Shown here piece by piece: positions 32,283 to 44,210 of a stretch of DNA of 64,000 nucleotides; positions within the stretch are counted from its first letter, which is position 1; each line of letters starts with the position of its first letter. A program made the translations under genes and the position numbers. The notes beneath the pieces are model-generated. The model did no database searches. It was not told the origin of the DNA and saw nothing but the letters and a program-made list of their open reading frames with translations. The DNA lies in contig JALCMP010000004.1 in assembly GCA_022648545.1 (NCBI GenBank), positions 1 through 64,000 of the forward strand, given 5' to 3'. The stretch comes from Bacteroidales bacterium. GTDB taxonomy: Bacteria; Bacteroidota; Bacteroidia; Bacteroidales; UBA932.

Positions 32283-34583
32283 CTAAAAATAATAACCCAA
32301 ATTGACATAAAGTCCCACTTTATGGGTATAATCAGACCAGTGGCAGTCAACGCTTATCGGACCGAACTTTGAATCATATGCATATCTTATTCCGACCCCC
32401 CAGCTGTCCGTGCAATTCTCGCCGAACATATCGGCGATATTGCCAACCGATCTTAAATAATTAGTTATTCCGTAAATATAATGCTTCTTCCCAATTCTTT
32501 CACGCATATCTAATCTGGCGATGGCAAGACTTGAAGCAAATGCATAAGCGTAATTTATTCCGACGAAAGGAAGTTGTCCGTCTACATAACGGCCCGGCTG
32601 CGATCCTCCCGCAAAATTATAAAACGATGTATATCTGTTGTCCTTCCCCACGATGAATGATCCCATAATTGAAGGGAGCAAGGTGAATCTATTGCTCAAT
32701 GATACTACCGGTGCCATTATAACTCTGAATCTCATAAATTTATGGAAGTCCCCGTGAAAATTGGTATGGAAGAAATCATGATGAAGATCAACCTTCATTC
32801 CTTCAGACGGGAAAGAGCTGTCGTCCCTGGTATCCATCTTTGCACTGATAAAATAGTTGAGAAAAAACTTGGAGGAACTATCGTATAAATATTCCTGCTT
32901 GGAAATCACATTTCTGAAATCGTAATACTCGAGCCTAAGTCCGGCAGTAAAATCAAAATTCCTCAGATAGGCATTGGAAAAGGAAACTTCCAACCTGTTC
33001 ATGTCAAACGAAACAAAATTGGAGCTGTCGCGTTTATATATGTTCATATCGTTGGATTTGAACATATAAGAGACATTTAGCTGCGGGAAATTCTTAAAGA
33101 CATAGGAATAGTCTATTCGTCCGTAGGGATTATAGCTGAGCCTTCCGGTTATCCCCAGTCGCGACCCCTTTAAGTCATAAGTATGTATACCCAAATGAAG
33201 AAGCAGGGCGGCAGCTTCCTCGCTGTCGTACCTGAAATTAAAAGCGAACTCGTTGGCGGGACCCTTTTCAAAATTTATAACCAGCTTGAAAGAATTTTTC
33301 CCATTATCCTTTATCAACTGGTATTTTACGCACTTAAAGGCTCCGGTACCCATGAATATGGATATCGCATTGCTTATTGACTGCCCCGATACGACCCTGT
33401 TTATTCCGAGTTCGGTTTTCTTCAGGAGCCACCTGCCGTCGTTCTCCGGAATACCGTCTACTTCTATTGCAGACAGCAAATATGATTTTGTTTTAAGTTC
33501 GTGCGCCTTTGTAAAAAGCCTTACGGCGTTATCTTTCTTATACCCCGACAGTTTTGTCGCAAGAGCCTCAAGCTCCGGCTTTTTCTTATCTGCGGCGGCA
33601 TATCCGCTTGCAATAAGAGTTTTAATCGCATCATGAGAAAAGCTCATGGTCGAAAAGCCTCTTACATCCGGTTTAATATAAACATCCACAAGTTTCCTGT
33701 TGGCCATATACCGCTCATTCCCCATAAGCAGAATTATCTGTGAGAATATCTGCGGAAGCGACTTCAGCTGTTCTGCTCCGGCCAGCTCATCCTGGACATC
33801 CACCCCTATTATGATATCCGCACCCATAGCCTTTGCCACATCCACCGGAAAGTTATTAACCATCCCTCCGTCGCAAAGGACCCTGCCGTTTATATTTACC
33901 GGAGCAAATACCCCAGGAATAGCCATCGTAGCCCTTATGGACAAAGGTAAGGAGCCGTGATTGAGTATAACCTCTTTCCCTGTAGAAATATCCGTGGCCA
34001 TACACGCAAAGGGAATAGGCAGATTATTAAAATCGAGAGAATCCTGATAGCCTATCGACAGGCTGTTCAGCATATTCATTACATTCTGTCCCTGAATAAG
34101 CCCTCCGGGAAGAATATATGACAGGGTCTGTCCTTCCTGGGTGGTATCGGCAACGCTTCTTCTTTTTATGGTATAAAAAGGAATACTTATAAGATACTTC
34201 TCATCAGTTTGCTTGGCATAGAACGATGAATTCCTACGGATAATATTATTACTGAGAAGAAATCCCCAGTCCATATTGCAGATCATGGAATCCAGTTCCT
34301 TTGCATTATATCCTATGGAATACAGACCTCCAACAACGCCGCCCATGCTAGTCCCTACTATCATATCCGGCACTATGCCGACTTCTTCCAGAACCCTTAG
34401 AACTCCAATATGGGCCGCCCCTTTCGCCCCTCCCCCGCAGAGGACCAGAGCCACTTTCGGACGCCCGCCGGATAAATCAGAAGCATGACTTCCCTTCTCA
34501 TTCCGCCCCGATCCATATGCCGTACCTGTCAAAAGGAAGGCGGAGGTCATAAAAAGAAAAAATATTCCGGGTCTAAGCTTCAT
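32283..34583 (-). CDS. Patatin-like phospholipase with POTRA-like region and outer-membrane beta-barrel
   Basis: 766 aa; VALVLCGGGAKGAAHIGVLRVLEE, GTSMGGVVGGLYSIG, LCDGGMVNNFPVDVAKAMGADIIIGVDV; barrel-like C-terminus ending ...VGLYVNLGYYF. Confidence 0.93.
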   Translation of the reverse strand: MKLRPGIFFLFMTSAFLLTGTAYGSGRNEKGSHASDLSGGRPKVALVLCGGGAKGAAHIGVLRVLEEVGIVPDMIVGTSMGGVVGGLYSIGYNAKELDSMICNMDWGFLLSNNIIRRNSSFYAKQTDEKYLISIPFYTIKRRSVADTTQEGQTLSYILPGGLIQGQNVMNMLNSLSIGYQDSLDFNNLPIPFACMATDISTGKEVILNHGSLPLSIRATMAIPGVFAPVNINGRVLCDGGMVNNFPVDVAKAMGADIIIGVDVQDELAGAEQLKSLPQIFSQIILLMGNERYMANRKLVDVYIKPDVRGFSTMSFSHDAIKTLIASGYAAADKKKPELEALATKLSGYKKDNAVRLFTKAHELKTKSYLLSAIEVDGIPENDGRWLLKKTELGINRVVSGQSISNAISIFMGTGAFKCVKYQLIKDNGKNSFKLVINFEKGPANEFAFNFRYDSEEAAALLLHLGIHTYDLKGSRLGITGRLSYNPYGRIDYSYVFKNFPQLNVSYMFKSNDMNIYKRDSSNFVSFDMNRLEVSFSNAYLRNFDFTAGLRLEYYDFRNVISKQEYLYDSSSKFFLNYFISAKMDTRDDSSFPSEGMKVDLHHDFFHTNFHGDFHKFMRFRVIMAPVVSLSNRFTLLPSIMGSFIVGKDNRYTSFYNFAGGSQPGRYVDGQLPFVGINYAYAFASSLAIARLDMRERIGKKHYIYGITNYLRSVGNIADMFGENCTDSWGVGIRYAYDSKFGPISVDCHWSDYTHKVGLYVNLGYYF

Positions 34584-34598
34584 GGCATAAATATACTA

Positions 34599-35615
34599 TT
34601 ATTTTTCTCTGTTTCCGCTCAATAATCCGCATGCCGCAAAAATATCCTCGCCGCGCGAAGCTCTTATTGTAGAAACCAGTCCGTGTGCATTGAGCCTGCT
34701 TTCGAACTTTTCCATAATACTTAACGGCGACGGACGGAGCGGAGAATCGGGAATGGAATGGAATCTTATAAGGTTAACCCTGCAATTCAGTCCTTCCAGC
34801 AATCTTATTACCTCGTCTGCATACTTTTTCGAATCGTTTACCCTGTCGAACATTATATACTCGAAACTAACTCTTCTTTGTCCGGAAAAATCATATTTCC
34901 TTAAAACTTCGACAACCTTTCTTATATCAAACGCTTTTTGAGCCGGCATGAGTTTCTCGCGTTCTGCCGGGAAAGGATCATGCAGGCTTATAGCCAGGTG
35001 GACCCTGGTAGAATCAAGGAATTCCGTCAATGCCGGCATTACACCTATACTGCTTAAAGTTATACGTTTGGGACTCCATCCGAATCCCCATTCCGACGTA
35101 AGTATGTCTATTGCGGCCAGTACGTTACGCAAGTTATCCAGAGGCTCCCCCATTCCCATAAAAACGGCATTAGTAAGGATCTCCGATTCCTCAACGGAAA
35201 TGAATTGCGAAATTATTTCGGCAGTTTCCAGATTTCCATGGAATCCCTGCCTTCCGGTCATGCAGAATTTGCAACCCATCTTGCAGCCGGCCTGCGAAGA
35301 GACGCACAATGTGGCTCGTTCCTTATCAGGAATCATAACTGTTTCTATGAAAGATCCCGTGTGGCACGGAAAAAGATATTTTTTAGTACCGTCCGAAGAT
35401 ATCGCCGTTTCTGCAGCATCTTCCATCCCTACGGTATATTCCTCTTTAAGCAGATCCCTGAACCTTGCGGAAAGGTTGGTCATCATATCTATGGAACGTA
35501 CCTTCTTCTTGTACAGCCATCCGGCAATCTGCGACGCAGTATACTCCGGCATGGAATAAGATGCGGCTATATCCTTAAGATCCACAAGAGTACACCCTAT
35601 CAACTTTTTTTTCAT
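34599..35615 (-). CDS. rlmN: 23S rRNA (adenine2503-C2)-methyltransferase
   Basis: 338 aa; [54 protein letters not shown]. Confidence 0.97.
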   Translation of the reverse strand: MKKKLIGCTLVDLKDIAASYSMPEYTASQIAGWLYKKKVRSIDMMTNLSARFRDLLKEEYTVGMEDAAETAISSDGTKKYLFPCHTGSFIETVMIPDKERATLCVSSQAGCKMGCKFCMTGRQGFHGNLETAEIISQFISVEESEILTNAVFMGMGEPLDNLRNVLAAIDILTSEWGFGWSPKRITLSSIGVMPALTEFLDSTRVHLAISLHDPFPAEREKLMPAQKAFDIRKVVEVLRKYDFSGQRRVSFEYIMFDRVNDSKKYADEVIRLLEGLNCRVNLIRFHSIPDSPLRPSPLSIMEKFESRLNAHGLVSTIRASRGEDIFAACGLLSGNREK

Positions 35616-35685
35616 AATTCACAAAAATACAAACAAATTCATACCGTACGGCATCATCAATAATAAAAATGCAGATTTATTTAAG

Positions 35686-35693
35686 TATATTTG
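35686..35693 (+). promoter_or_regulatory. -7 element TATATTTG upstream of recA
   Basis: TATATTTG 37 nt before ATG 35731. Confidence 0.45.
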
Positions 35694-35730
35694 TAGACGA
35701 ATACTGCAATTAAAAAACAAACGAAATATT

Positions 35731-36807
35731 ATGGAGAAAGAGAACATTGCCGCAAAAGTAAAGGCTAAAGAAGAGGGAGCGAAAAAAACTGAAAACAAAA
35801 AAGGTACGGAAATAAACGCCGAAAAGATGAAAGCCCTCCAGGCTACCCTGGACAAAATCGAAAAGGATTTCGGAAAGGGCACTATAATGAAACTCGGAGA
35901 CAAACCCAAATGGGACGTATCGGTAATTCCTTCCGGATCCATAGCTCTTGACGATGCTCTCGGGATTGGAGGGTATCCGAGAGGAAGGATAATAGAAATT
36001 TTCGGCCCGGAAAGCAGTGGAAAAACCACGCTCGCCATCCACGCCATAGCAGAAGCGCAGAAACTGGGAGGTATAGCTGCAATAATAGATGCCGAACATG
36101 CCTTCGACAGAAATTATGCAAAGAATCTGGGGGTAAATGTAGACACCCTGCTCATATCCCAGCCTGACAATGGAGAGCAGGCGCTCGAAATTGTGGACAG
36201 CCTCGTAAGATCTTCCGCCATAGACATAGTAGTGGTAGATTCGGTTGCTGCACTTACGCCGAAGGCCGAGATTGAAGGAGAAATGGGAGATTCCAAAATG
36301 GGACTTCAGGCAAGGCTCATGAGCCAGGCGCTGAGAAAACTTACCGCAAGCATAAGCAGAACAAACACTTGCTGTGTCTTCATAAACCAGCTGAGGGATA
36401 AAATAGGAATAATGTTCGGAAATCCAGAAACCACCACCGGAGGAAACGCCCTTAAATTTTACTCTACCGTAAGGCTGGACGTAAGGAAAATAACCCAGAT
36501 AAAAGACGGAGACTCGGCAACCGGAAACAGAACGCGTGTTAAGGTCGTCAAAAATAAAATGGCTCCTCCTTTCCGCAAAGCCGAATTCGATATAGTTTTC
36601 GGAGAAGGAATTTCAAAGATAGGCGAAATCATAGATCTTGGTGTGGAACACGATATAATAAATAAAAGCGGGAGCTGGTTCAGCTATAACGGAAGCAAAC
36701 TTGCCCAGGGACGCGATGCCGTAAAAAGACTGCTGAAGGATAATCCCGAACTTTCCGAAGAAATAGAAGCCAAGGTAAGACAGGCAATTGCAGCCTCATC
36801 CGAATAG
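35731..36807 (+). CDS. recA: Recombinase RecA
   Basis: 358 aa; [58 protein letters not shown]. Confidence 0.99.
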   Translation: MEKENIAAKVKAKEEGAKKTENKKGTEINAEKMKALQATLDKIEKDFGKGTIMKLGDKPKWDVSVIPSGSIALDDALGIGGYPRGRIIEIFGPESSGKTTLAIHAIAEAQKLGGIAAIIDAEHAFDRNYAKNLGVNVDTLLISQPDNGEQALEIVDSLVRSSAIDIVVVDSVAALTPKAEIEGEMGDSKMGLQARLMSQALRKLTASISRTNTCCVFINQLRDKIGIMFGNPETTTGGNALKFYSTVRLDVRKITQIKDGDSATGNRTRVKVVKNKMAPPFRKAEFDIVFGEGISKIGEIIDLGVEHDIINKSGSWFSYNGSKLAQGRDAVKRLLKDNPELSEEIEAKVRQAIAASSE

Positions 36808-36818
36808 GAAGGACACAA

Positions 36819-37634
36819 ATGGATCTTTTCGTAAAAAAGATAACGGAAGAACTCGCGGAATTATCCGATCCTGAAAAGAAACGGATTCTTCCGCGTTTTT
36901 TTAAAACGGGGAAAGGTGAATACGGCGAAGGCGACAGGTTTATAGGAGTTACGGTCCCAAAAATAAGGGAAGTAGCCAAAAGACATGCCGATGCCGGGCC
37001 TGAATCAGTTGAAACCCTTTTGCGCAGCAGCTGGCATGAATGCAGAATGTGCGCATTACTAATGCTTTCAGACACTTTCAGTAAATCCGGGAAAGTACGT
37101 AAAAAGGATATATATGAATTTTACCTTCGCAACAGCAGGTACATAAACAACTGGGACCTAACGGATCTTTCTGCTCCTAAAATAACCGGAATTTTCCTAA
37201 GAGATTCTGCGCACATCACGGAGCACGTAATTAGGAAATTACCGGATTCATGTGCCGGATCATATTCATCGAAATACGGAATAGTGCCGTACGTAGAACA
37301 AAATCTATCCTTTTCTTTCGGCCGAGAGGATTTGTATGTTCTGGCAGGCAGCAAATGGCTGTGGGATCAGAGGATCGCCATATTATCCACCCTGCCGCTT
37401 ATAAAAAATGATGATTTCGAAGATATTATCCGCCTGTCGGAACTGCTGCTCAACCACAGGCATGATCTCATGCAGAAGGCGATAGGATGGATGCTCAGAG
37501 AAACCGGCAAAAGAGATGAAAGGGTTCTTACCGACTTTCTCGAACGAAATTGCACGCGCATGCCCAGGACAATGCTCAGATATTCGATAGAAAAACTTAC
37601 CCCGGAGCAAAAGGCCCGCTACATGAAAAAGTAA
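36819..37634 (+). CDS. DNA alkylation repair (HEAT-like, AlkD family) protein
   Basis: RFIGVTVPKIREVAKRHAD, INNWDLTDLSAPKITG, NHRHDLMQKAIGWMLRETGKRD. Confidence 0.94.
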   Translation: MDLFVKKITEELAELSDPEKKRILPRFFKTGKGEYGEGDRFIGVTVPKIREVAKRHADAGPESVETLLRSSWHECRMCALLMLSDTFSKSGKVRKKDIYEFYLRNSRYINNWDLTDLSAPKITGIFLRDSAHITEHVIRKLPDSCAGSYSSKYGIVPYVEQNLSFSFGREDLYVLAGSKWLWDQRIAILSTLPLIKNDDFEDIIRLSELLLNHRHDLMQKAIGWMLRETGKRDERVLTDFLERNCTRMPRTMLRYSIEKLTPEQKARYMKK

Positions 37635-38720
37635 TTATTCCGAATATTTCTTTATCTGCTCGGATATAAATTGCCTGTCTTCGAAATAATTTATCTTCAT
37701 GGCATCTTTTACTCTCGACATTGTTGCCGAAGCAGTTTCCAGTGCCTTTTCTGTTCCCTTTTTAAGAATATCATAAACTCCCGGAATGTCATGCTCGTAA
37801 ATTTTCCTGCGTTCGCGTATGGGTTCCAACTCTTCCTCCAGCACGGAAATAAGAAATTTCTTAACCTTAACATCTCCGAGTCCTCCCCTGCGGTAATGGT
37901 TCTTAAGAGCATCCAGATTCTCGTATTCGGGCAGATAACGATCGAAATGTTCCTGCTTTGAAAAGGCGTCAAGATAGATGAATACAGGATTCCCATCCAC
38001 TTTACCGGGATCGGCCACCCTCAGATGATCGGGATCGGTAAACATGCCCATCACTTTTTTACGTATCTGGTCCGCGGAATCCGACAAATATATGCAGTTG
38101 CCTAGTGATTTGCTCATCTTGGCCATTCCGTCCGTTCCGGGAAGCCTCAGGCTGGCCTTATTATCGGGGAGCAATATAGAAGGCTCAACGAGCGTTCTTC
38201 CGTAAACGGAATTGAACTTCCTTACAATTTCGGATGTTTGTTCCAGCATAGGTTTCTGGTCCTCGCCTACCGGAACCGTCGTAGCATCGAATGCCGTAAT
38301 GTCGGCAGCCTGGCTTATTGGATAAGTGAAAAAGCCTACAGGAATGCTGGCTTCGAAATTGCGCATTTTTATTTCGCTTTTCACCGTCGGGTTTCTCTGA
38401 AGTCGGGATACTGTAACCAGATTTGCATAATAAAACGTCAGTTCGCACAGCTGGGGTATCTGAGATTGTATGAGAATAGTCGATTTCTGCGGATCTATGC
38501 CGCAGGAAAGATAATCGAGTGCGACTTCAATAATATTCTGGCGTACCTTTTCGGGATTATCGGCATTGTCGGTAAGAGCTTGTGCGTCTGCTATCATTAT
38601 GAATATTTTATCATATTCACCTGAATTCTGAAGCTTTACACGGTTTTTCAAAGACCCCGCATAATGCCCGATATGCAATTTGCCGGTGGGCCTGTCTGCT
38701 GTAAGTATTATTTTTTTCAT
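37635..38720 (-). CDS. trpS: Tryptophanyl-tRNA synthetase
   Basis: 361 aa; [30 protein letters not shown]. Confidence 0.98.
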   Translation of the reverse strand: MKKIILTADRPTGKLHIGHYAGSLKNRVKLQNSGEYDKIFIMIADAQALTDNADNPEKVRQNIIEVALDYLSCGIDPQKSTILIQSQIPQLCELTFYYANLVTVSRLQRNPTVKSEIKMRNFEASIPVGFFTYPISQAADITAFDATTVPVGEDQKPMLEQTSEIVRKFNSVYGRTLVEPSILLPDNKASLRLPGTDGMAKMSKSLGNCIYLSDSADQIRKKVMGMFTDPDHLRVADPGKVDGNPVFIYLDAFSKQEHFDRYLPEYENLDALKNHYRRGGLGDVKVKKFLISVLEEELEPIRERRKIYEHDIPGVYDILKKGTEKALETASATMSRVKDAMKINYFEDRQFISEQIKKYSE

Positions 38721-38810
38721 TAGGAAATCATGTTATAACGCCTATATGTTTCACGTTTCGGCAAAGTTATAAAAATGCAGCTTATGTCATAACTACTCAG
38801 ATAAAGATGT

Positions 38811-38842
38811 TTTAGAGCGGACGTTATTTTTTACTAAATTTG
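38811..38842 (+). promoter_or_regulatory. Promoter for dnaG, placing the TSS near the start codon
   Basis: TTTA (38811-38814) N20 TAAATTTG (38835-38842); ATG at 38850. Confidence 0.55.
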
Positions 38843-38849
38843 TCCGATT

Positions 38850-40820
38850 ATGATAGACAGAGCTACGATAGATAAAATATTGGATACTGCAAGGATAGAA
38901 GAGGTAATAGGCGACTTCGTTTCGCTGCGCCGACGCGGTGCCAATTACGTAGCATGCTGCCCTTTCCACCATGAAAAGACACCGAGCTTTACCGTTTCTC
39001 CTTCCAAGGGGATATTCAAATGCTTCGGGTGCGGAAAAGCCGGCAATGTGGTTACATTCGTAATGGAACACGAACACATGAGCTACGTTGAAGCATTAAA
39101 ATTCATAGGGAAAAAATACGGCATAGAGGTAACTGACAAGGAGGAAAGCGCGGAAGATGTTGAGAGAAGGCTTCTTAGCGAATCACTGCTAATAGTAAAC
39201 GAATTCGCCGAAAAATATTATTCGGAGCAGCTATGGGATACTCCCGGCGGAAGGGCCGTGGGAATAAGTTATTTTAGGGAACGCGGATTTACAGACGATA
39301 CCATAAGAAAATTCAAACTGGGGTTCGCTCCCGCAGGCCGGGACGGCTTTACGTATTCGGCAATAAAGGCGGGATATAAGAAAGAGCATCTGACGACGGC
39401 CGGACTTTCCGTAAAACGCGAAAACGGAGAATATGCCGACAGATTTTTCGAACGCGTAATGTTCCCGTGGCATTCCATAAGCGGAAAGACGATAGCCTTC
39501 GGAGGAAGAATACTCACTTCCGACAAACATATGGCGAAATATGTAAACTCGCCGGAGAGCGTTATCTACGAAAAAAATAAATCATTATACGGAATATTCG
39601 AAGCCAAGGGAGCGATTTCAAAGGAACAGAAATGTTATCTGGTAGAAGGATATACAGACGTAATTTCCTTCAGTCAGGCCGGAGTGGAAAATGTGGTTTC
39701 AAGCGGGGGCACGTCACTTACTACCGGACAAATAGGGTTGATAAAAAGATTTTCCAATAAGATAACGGTGCTGTACGATGGGGATTCTGCGGGAATAAAA
39801 GCATCCCTGAGAGGCATCGACATGCTGCTCGAAGAAGGGATGGAGGTTAAGGTAGCGCTCTTCCCCAACGGCGAAGATCCCGATTCCTTTGCAAGGAAAC
39901 ACACAGCTTCCGAATTAAGGAATTTCCTCAGCGAAAATGAAGAAGATTTCATAGCCTTCAAGTACCGCCTGCTTAATGATGAAACAGGTAACGATCCGTT
40001 GCGCAGAGCCAATCTCATAAGGGAGATAGTAAAAAGCATTGCCGTAATTCCCGATGCTATAATACGAAACGTATACATTGAAGAAACGTCTTCCAAACTT
40101 TCAGTCGACCAGAACATGCTTTCCGGAGAAGTTGGAAAAATAATCTATGCCAGACACAGGAAAAACTTTTTTGAAAACAGGAGGGCGGCCGAAGCCGAAA
40201 AGGAAAACGTAAAGACGGAAGATCCCGGCAAAGATATGAATCTGCCGTCTTTCGTCATATCAACTTACTGTGAAGAAGCCGAAAAGGAAATATTATATTA
40301 TCTTATAAAATTCGGAAAATCAAGACTGGTGCTTCACGACAGCCTTAATATCGGATCTGAAAGAGATGAAGGACTTACGGTGGGCACTTATATCTTGAGC
40401 GAACTGCAAAACGACGAACTGGAATTGCAGAATCTCGTCTATAAAAACATCTTCGACGAATACTTCTCGCTGCGTGAAGATAGTCAGGAAAAAATAATAA
40501 GACATTTCGTAAACCATCCCGACGGATCCGTTTCACAGGTAATAGTTAACCTGCTGGCCGAACCGTACACCTTATCAATAAAAAGCTTCAGGGACTCCGT
40601 AGTCCCGGAATCCAACGTACTCGGCATGGTAGTACCCAAGGCCGTTCTGGTATATAAGGCAAAGATAACATCCCAGGCATGTCTTAAAATATGCAGGGAT
40701 ATGGAAAAAGCTCAGAAAGACAGGAACTCGGAAAAAGAAACGGCACTTATGGGACAACTTAACATATTAAATAAAATAAAAACCAGATTTCTAAAGGAAC
40801 TTAAAAGGACAAGCGCATAA
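38850..40820 (+). CDS. dnaG: DNA primase
   Basis: 656 aa; zinc finger [65 protein letters not shown]. Confidence 0.98.
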   Translation: MIDRATIDKILDTARIEEVIGDFVSLRRRGANYVACCPFHHEKTPSFTVSPSKGIFKCFGCGKAGNVVTFVMEHEHMSYVEALKFIGKKYGIEVTDKEESAEDVERRLLSESLLIVNEFAEKYYSEQLWDTPGGRAVGISYFRERGFTDDTIRKFKLGFAPAGRDGFTYSAIKAGYKKEHLTTAGLSVKRENGEYADRFFERVMFPWHSISGKTIAFGGRILTSDKHMAKYVNSPESVIYEKNKSLYGIFEAKGAISKEQKCYLVEGYTDVISFSQAGVENVVSSGGTSLTTGQIGLIKRFSNKITVLYDGDSAGIKASLRGIDMLLEEGMEVKVALFPNGEDPDSFARKHTASELRNFLSENEEDFIAFKYRLLNDETGNDPLRRANLIREIVKSIAVIPDAIIRNVYIEETSSKLSVDQNMLSGEVGKIIYARHRKNFFENRRAAEAEKENVKTEDPGKDMNLPSFVISTYCEEAEKEILYYLIKFGKSRLVLHDSLNIGSERDEGLTVGTYILSELQNDELELQNLVYKNIFDEYFSLREDSQEKIIRHFVNHPDGSVSQVIVNLLAEPYTLSIKSFRDSVVPESNVLGMVVPKAVLVYKAKITSQACLKICRDMEKAQKDRNSEKETALMGQLNILNKIKTRFLKELKRTSA

Positions 40821-40834
40821 AAATTTCAAATACG

Positions 40835-42904
40835 ATGGAAAAAAATTTCAAAAGATATACGATTACGGCCGCCCTCCCCTATGCCAACGGAGGAGTTCAC
40901 ATAGGCCATCTGGCCGGAGTTTATGTCCCGGCCGATATTTATGCCAGATTCCTGAGACTGCAGGGCAAGGATGTTCTCTTCGTCTGCGGGTCCGATGAAC
41001 ACGGCGTACCCATAACATTAAAAGCCAAACAGCTCGGCTGTTCGCCGCAGGATGTAGTTGATAAATATCACAACCTCATAAAAGATTCCTTCGAACAATT
41101 CGGCATAAGCTTTGACATATACTCCAGGACGACATCTAAAACACATACGGAAACGGCTTCGAAATTTTTCCGCGACCTTTATGACAAAGGTCTGTTCATA
41201 GAACGCGAGACCGAACAGTATTTCGACACTGAAGCAAATACTTTCCTGGCTGACAGATATATTACCGGAACATGCCCCAAATGCGGAAATCCTTCGGCAT
41301 ATGGAGACCAGTGCGAGAAATGCGGAAGTACCCTTAGCCCGGAAGAACTTATAAATCCGCGTTCTGCAATAAGCGGAAGCCCTCTTATAAAGAAAAAGAC
41401 AAAACACTGGTATCTTCCTCTGGATCATTATGAAGGATGGCTTAGACAATGGATACTTGACGGACACAAGGAGTGGAAAACCAATGTATACGGCCAATGC
41501 AAAAGCTGGCTCGACGGAGGATTGAAGCCCCGCGCCGTAAGCAGAGATCTTGACTGGGGAATACCGGTCCCAGTAAAGGGGGCTGAAGGAAAGGTACTGT
41601 ACGTATGGTTCGATGCTCCCATAGGATATATTTCTAATACCAGGGAACTCTATCCCGATGACTGGGAAAAATGGTGGAAAGACAAGGATACCGAACTGAT
41701 ACATTTCATCGGCAAGGACAACATTGTATTTCACTGCATAGTATTTCCTTCCATGCTTAAGGCGCACGGGGATTACATACTACCGGAAAATGTTCCTGCA
41801 AACGAATTCCTGAATCTCGAAGGCAACAAAATTTCAACATCCAGGAACTGGGCCGTATGGCTTGACGAATATCTCGTGGATTTCCCACAGAAACAGGATG
41901 TTTTAAGATATGTCCTTTGCGCAAACGCTCCCGAAACCAAGGACAACGATTTTACATGGAAAGATTTCCAGACAAGGAACAACAGCGAACTGGTTGCAAT
42001 CTACGGAAACTTCGTTAACAGGGCACTGGTCCTTACCAGAAAATATTTCGACGGAAAAGTCCCTTCGGCCGACAATCTGACCGATACGGACAGGAATATA
42101 CTTTTGCAGATAGGATCGCTCAGATCATCCATAGAAAACAGTCTTTATGCTTTCAGATTCAGGGAAGCCCTGAAAACGGCAATGGACATGGCAAGGCTTG
42201 GAAACAAATACCTGGCCGATTCCGAGCCGTGGAAACTTGCAAAAAGCGACATGAACAGAGTTGCGACAATACTGAACACGGCTTTGCAAATATGCGCCAA
42301 CCTAACGATAATATTTGATCCGTTCATACCTTTTTCATCAGAGAAGCTGCGCAAGATGCTTGACATAAGAAAAATGGAATGGAATGATCTCGGAAGGACC
42401 GATATCATGAAGGCCGGACACGTATTGGGGAAAACGGCTCTGCTTTTTGAGAAAATAGAAGACGATCAGATAGAGGCTCAGATAATGAAACTTCAAAAAG
42501 CAAAAAAGGATAACGAAGCCAAAGCTGCGGAACAGGCATTGAAGACGAGCGGCAAGAATCCTCCCAAGCCGTTGAAGAACGGATGCGTCTACGGCGACTT
42601 TGAAAAGATGGATATAAGGACAGCCACGGTAAAAGAAGCCGTCAGGGTCCCTAAAACGGACAAATTGCTAAAGCTGACGATTGATACAGGTGTCGACATA
42701 AGAACCATAGTTTCCGGCATTGCGGAATTTTATACTCCTGAAGAAATGACAGGCAGACAGATATGCATACTGGCAAATCTCGAGCCCAGGATAATAAGAG
42801 GAATTTCTTCAAAGGGCATGATTCTCATGGCGAAAGATGAAAACGGCCGTATGAGATTCATTACTCCGCAGGATAAGGTGGACAACGGAGCTTCGGTATG
42901 CTGA
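40835..42904 (+). CDS. metG: Methionyl-tRNA synthetase
   Basis: 689 aa; [29 protein letters not shown], zinc [19 protein letters not shown]-terminal tRNA-binding domain. Confidence 0.98.
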   Translation: MEKNFKRYTITAALPYANGGVHIGHLAGVYVPADIYARFLRLQGKDVLFVCGSDEHGVPITLKAKQLGCSPQDVVDKYHNLIKDSFEQFGISFDIYSRTTSKTHTETASKFFRDLYDKGLFIERETEQYFDTEANTFLADRYITGTCPKCGNPSAYGDQCEKCGSTLSPEELINPRSAISGSPLIKKKTKHWYLPLDHYEGWLRQWILDGHKEWKTNVYGQCKSWLDGGLKPRAVSRDLDWGIPVPVKGAEGKVLYVWFDAPIGYISNTRELYPDDWEKWWKDKDTELIHFIGKDNIVFHCIVFPSMLKAHGDYILPENVPANEFLNLEGNKISTSRNWAVWLDEYLVDFPQKQDVLRYVLCANAPETKDNDFTWKDFQTRNNSELVAIYGNFVNRALVLTRKYFDGKVPSADNLTDTDRNILLQIGSLRSSIENSLYAFRFREALKTAMDMARLGNKYLADSEPWKLAKSDMNRVATILNTALQICANLTIIFDPFIPFSSEKLRKMLDIRKMEWNDLGRTDIMKAGHVLGKTALLFEKIEDDQIEAQIMKLQKAKKDNEAKAAEQALKTSGKNPPKPLKNGCVYGDFEKMDIRTATVKEAVRVPKTDKLLKLTIDTGVDIRTIVSGIAEFYTPEEMTGRQICILANLEPRIIRGISSKGMILMAKDENGRMRFITPQDKVDNGASVC

Positions 42905-42912
42905 TCAGCAAT

Positions 42913-43995
42913 CTAAAGCATACCGGCGTCCTTTAGGGTTTTCAATTCGTCGCCGGAATAAAGAAGTTTTTCAAGAAAAGGCCTGCATTGATCCCTGAAA
43001 ACGTACAGGAAAATTACAGCCAGGACGATTATCGCTATTACCGAAACCGTAATAAGAAGAGCCCGGCCTTTCATGGAATTAACGGCCGTATCTTCCGCTG
43101 GCTCAGCGAGAGGTTCTTCTTTCTTTTCATGTTCAACATAATCAGAAGACTGCGAATCCTCCGCATTGCTATTAGCAATATCGTTTGCCTCTTCCTCTGC
43201 GGGAATGATTTCTTCAACTTCCAGATCTTCCTTCTCCTCTTTGATTCTCCCCGATAGCGGATCTTCTACCGGATTTTCGGACTGGTCACCATTACTACTA
43301 CCTTCTGTGCCCAAATCGACCCTGAGATCCCCTGAAATTTCCGGTATGGGAGGCAGTTTTGATTCCAGCCCCCCCTCCTCTTCTATCTGGGCTTTATCAA
43401 TTTCAATTTTCATTTCCTCATCTTCGGATATTTTATCATGTACGGCATGCTTATCATCGGAAACAACGGGTGAGTCGGCGGAAAATTTCTTCCCGGCGGC
43501 TCCCGAAACTTCGGCCACTGCTTCTTCGGGAGTAATATTCAACTGCGGATTAGCCGTAATATCGGCATCTACGGCATCAAGGGAGATAGGAGGCAAAACA
43601 CCGCCTTCGGATTCGTCGTTCTCGCCGATTTTTTCGGCATTAAAAACAAATTCGAAATTATAATCTAAAGATAAGCTGCCGAATCCCGGAAAATTATATT
43701 TCATATCAGAGACAAGCGATTTTCTTATTTCGGCAATAATCGAAGATAATTCGGAATTAACCTCCTGAGACGTAATTTTCAACCTTTCTGAAAGAGCCCC
43801 CGTTAATTTTCCATCGTCTCCCACCATCATATTGCTGAATACTATTCCGGTGACGGGAGGCAATAACAGACCTTTGTCTTCGCTGAATTTTGCAGGAAAT
43901 TCCTTAACATAGAAATAGCCTATGCCGGGCAGGGCGACCTTTTCATTATCGGCTAAAAGAGCCTTAAGGCAGGAAGATACATCATCGATATTCAT
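42913..43995 (-). CDS. HU-CCDC81-like domain protein with acidic linker and one TM helix
   Basis: CLKALLADNEKVALPGIGYFYVKEFPAKFSEDKGLLLPPVTGIVFSN; Glu/Asp-rich middle; TM ALLITVSVIAIIVLAVIFLYVF. Confidence 0.7.
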   Translation of the reverse strand: MNIDDVSSCLKALLADNEKVALPGIGYFYVKEFPAKFSEDKGLLLPPVTGIVFSNMMVGDDGKLTGALSERLKITSQEVNSELSSIIAEIRKSLVSDMKYNFPGFGSLSLDYNFEFVFNAEKIGENDESEGGVLPPISLDAVDADITANPQLNITPEEAVAEVSGAAGKKFSADSPVVSDDKHAVHDKISEDEEMKIEIDKAQIEEEGGLESKLPPIPEISGDLRVDLGTEGSSNGDQSENPVEDPLSGRIKEEKEDLEVEEIIPAEEEANDIANSNAEDSQSSDYVEHEKKEEPLAEPAEDTAVNSMKGRALLITVSVIAIIVLAVIFLYVFRDQCRPFLEKLLYSGDELKTLKDAGML

Positions 43996-44054
43996 AATAA
44001 TCGCTTTTTTACAACAGTTTTACAAATTTAGGAAAAACTATCTTTAATAAAACA

Positions 44055-44086
44055 TTTGCAAGATATTCAAAAAAAATATACTTTTG
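44055..44086 (+). promoter_or_regulatory. Promoter for tRNA-Asn
   Basis: TTTG (44055-44058) N20 TACTTTTG (44079-44086). Confidence 0.8.
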
Positions 44087-44132
44087 TACCCGCTAAGCGG
44101 AAAACACCGCTGAGGCACTTTACAGAAAAAAT

Positions 44133-44206
44133 TCCTGAATAGCTCAGTTGGTTAGAGCATCTGACTGTTAATCAGAGGGTCGCAGGTTCAAGTCCTGCTT
44201 CAGGAG
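44133..44206 (+). tRNA. tRNA-Asn (anticodon GTT)
   Basis: TCCTGAA/TTCAGGA acceptor, TCTGA CTGTTAA TCAGA anticodon arm, GCAGG TTCAAGT CCTGC T-arm; CCA not encoded. Confidence 0.98.
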
Positions 44207-44210
44207 CAAT

